From Bacteroidales bacterium (GTDB taxonomy: Bacteria; Bacteroidota; Bacteroidia; Bacteroidales; GCA-2748055), in contig JAFGWU010000065.1 of assembly GCA_016936975.1 (NCBI GenBank), forward strand, positions 1-64,000: a stretch of DNA of 64,000 bases, given 5' to 3'. The notes beneath the pieces are model-generated. The model worked only from the letters and a program-made list of their open reading frames with translations. It was not told the origin of the DNA and did not search any database. Below, piece after piece: positions 63,185 through 64,000 of this stretch. The position numbers and the translations under genes are program-made. The stretch's first letter is position 1. Every line of letters begins with the position of its first letter.

Positions 63185-64000
63185 ATGACTTATAAACCGA
63201 ATTCCGACCGGTATACTTTGATGAATTATAACCGTTGCGGAAACAGCGGATTGTTATTACCGGCCATCTCACTCGGATTGTGGCATAATTTCGGAGATGC
63301 AGACAATCCGGAAAATTTTAGAAAAATCATTCTCAGGGCTTTTGATCTGGGAATCACTCATTTCGATCTGGCCAATAATTACGGTCCTCCCCCGGGAAGT
63401 GCAGAGATCAATTTTGGAAAAGTTCTGAACTCCGACCTGAAGCCCTTCAGGGATGAATTGATTATTTCAACCAAAGCCGGATACGGTATGTGGCCCGGGC
63501 CATATGGGGATCACGGCTCCCGGAAATACCTCCTCGCAAGCCTTGATCAGAGCCTGAAGAGAATGGGGCTGGAATATGTCGATATCTTTTACTCCCACAG
63601 GCCCGATCCTGAAACCCCTGTCGAAGAGACCATGATGGCGCTAAACACTGCTATCCATCAAGGCAAGGCCCTGTATGCGGGCATCTCAAACTATGATGCG
63701 GAACAGACGTCCAGGGCTGTGAAGATACTTAAGGAACTCGGGACTCCCTGTTTAATTCACCAACCCAAATACAATATGTTTGAACGATGGGTTGAAGAGG
63801 GACTTCTTGACACCCTGGGAAAAAACGGAATTGGCTGTATTCCCTTCAGCCCTCTTGCCCAGGGATTACTCACAAACAGGTACCTCGGCGGGATCCCTCC
63901 CGGATCAAGAATTTCAAAACCCCATGGATTCCTCAGAAAAGATAAGCTGACCCCGGAAACGATTCGAAAAATTTCCGCATTGAATGAGATTGCCCTCGGA
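63185..64000 (+). CDS. Aldo/keto reductase, YghZ-like (3' end outside window)
   Basis: NADPH-dependent aldo/keto reductase, cut by the right edge after 272 codons of an expected 330 or so. The N-terminus MTYKPNSDRYTLMNYNRCG resembles L-glyceraldehyde-3-phosphate reductase (YghZ/Gpr) relatives. The catalytic tetrad is present: Asp in THFDLANNYG, Tyr in the same motif, Lys in IISTKAGYGMWPG and His in DIFYSHRPDPET. Cofactor-side motif IPFSPLAQGLLTNRYL is also seen. It stands 90 bp after nhaA and seems to be its own unit. Confidence 0.92.
   Translation, partial: MTYKPNSDRYTLMNYNRCGNSGLLLPAISLGLWHNFGDADNPENFRKIILRAFDLGITHFDLANNYGPPPGSAEINFGKVLNSDLKPFRDELIISTKAGYGMWPGPYGDHGSRKYLLASLDQSLKRMGLEYVDIFYSHRPDPETPVEETMMALNTAIHQGKALYAGISNYDAEQTSRAVKILKELGTPCLIHQPKYNMFERWVEEGLLDTLGKNGIGCIPFSPLAQGLLTNRYLGGIPPGSRISKPHGFLRKDKLTPETIRKISALNEIALG

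Overview
The window is chromosomal DNA of a Bacteroidota bacterium, probably a polysaccharide-degrading member of the Bacteroidales/Marinilabiliales type. The evidence is a SusC/SusD pair, a hybrid two-component sensor (HTCS), C-terminal type IX secretion sorting domains, DUF6452/DUF6048 proteins, a Nudix-type arabinose regulator and TAnnTTTG promoter boxes. Five promoters show TTG/TTTG exactly 19 bp upstream of the -7 box. No rRNA, tRNA, transposase, phage gene or CRISPR array was seen. Both edges cut a gene: a GH95-like hydrolase on the left and an aldo/keto reductase on the right.

Region 1 (1-24.7 kb) is a polysaccharide utilisation locus. The core is a minus-strand operon read from 14.7 kb down to 2.6 kb: susC, susD, a GH43 lipoprotein, a secreted seven-repeat FG-GAP protein, a GH172 (DUF2961) enzyme, a lipoprotein of unrecognised family with alpha-helical-barrel character, and a second GH43 lipoprotein. 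A divergent HTCS lies directly upstream of susC and is its expected regulator. A GH95-like enzyme converges on the 3' end. A GH2 enzyme and a large secreted CotH-kinase protein lie beyond the HTCS. GH43, GH172, GH95 and GH2 together suggest a branched glycan rich in arabinofuranosyl or similar residues; this is inference.

Region 2 (24.7-28.6 kb) holds a two-gene operon (kynureninase, then a saccharopine-dehydrogenase-family oxidoreductase) and an SMP-30-like lipoprotein. Between them is a non-coding stretch with about eight 12-bp TGT-N6-ACA-like units at a nearly constant 20-21 bp pitch, separated by A-rich spacers.

Region 3 (28.6-37.9 kb) is the L-arabinose catabolic operon: sodium/sugar symporter, Nudix regulator (AraR type), araA, araD, araB, then a PrsW-like protease. 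A 21-bp palindrome sits 26 bp before the first gene. A second symporter with a 72-residue membrane protein is divergent and ends in a clear terminator.

Region 4 (38-48 kb) concerns metals: nikR, a TonB-dependent receptor and an EamA transporter form one operon behind a NikR-box-like dyad. A lone sulfotransferase is divergent. Next come a heavy-metal RND pump whose C-terminus is fused to a TolC-like outer-membrane factor, and its periplasmic adaptor.

Region 5 (48-51 kb) is a peroxide-defence operon: a PerR-like regulator, catalase and peroxiredoxin, behind a promoter with a 27-bp palindrome. Region 6 (51-64 kb) is mixed: a GH31 enzyme, LemA plus DUF3137, an amidohydrolase, dipeptidyl peptidase IV, a CHAD protein coupled to a lysine-rich coiled-coil protein, DUF6452/DUF6048, NhaA and the truncated aldo/keto reductase.
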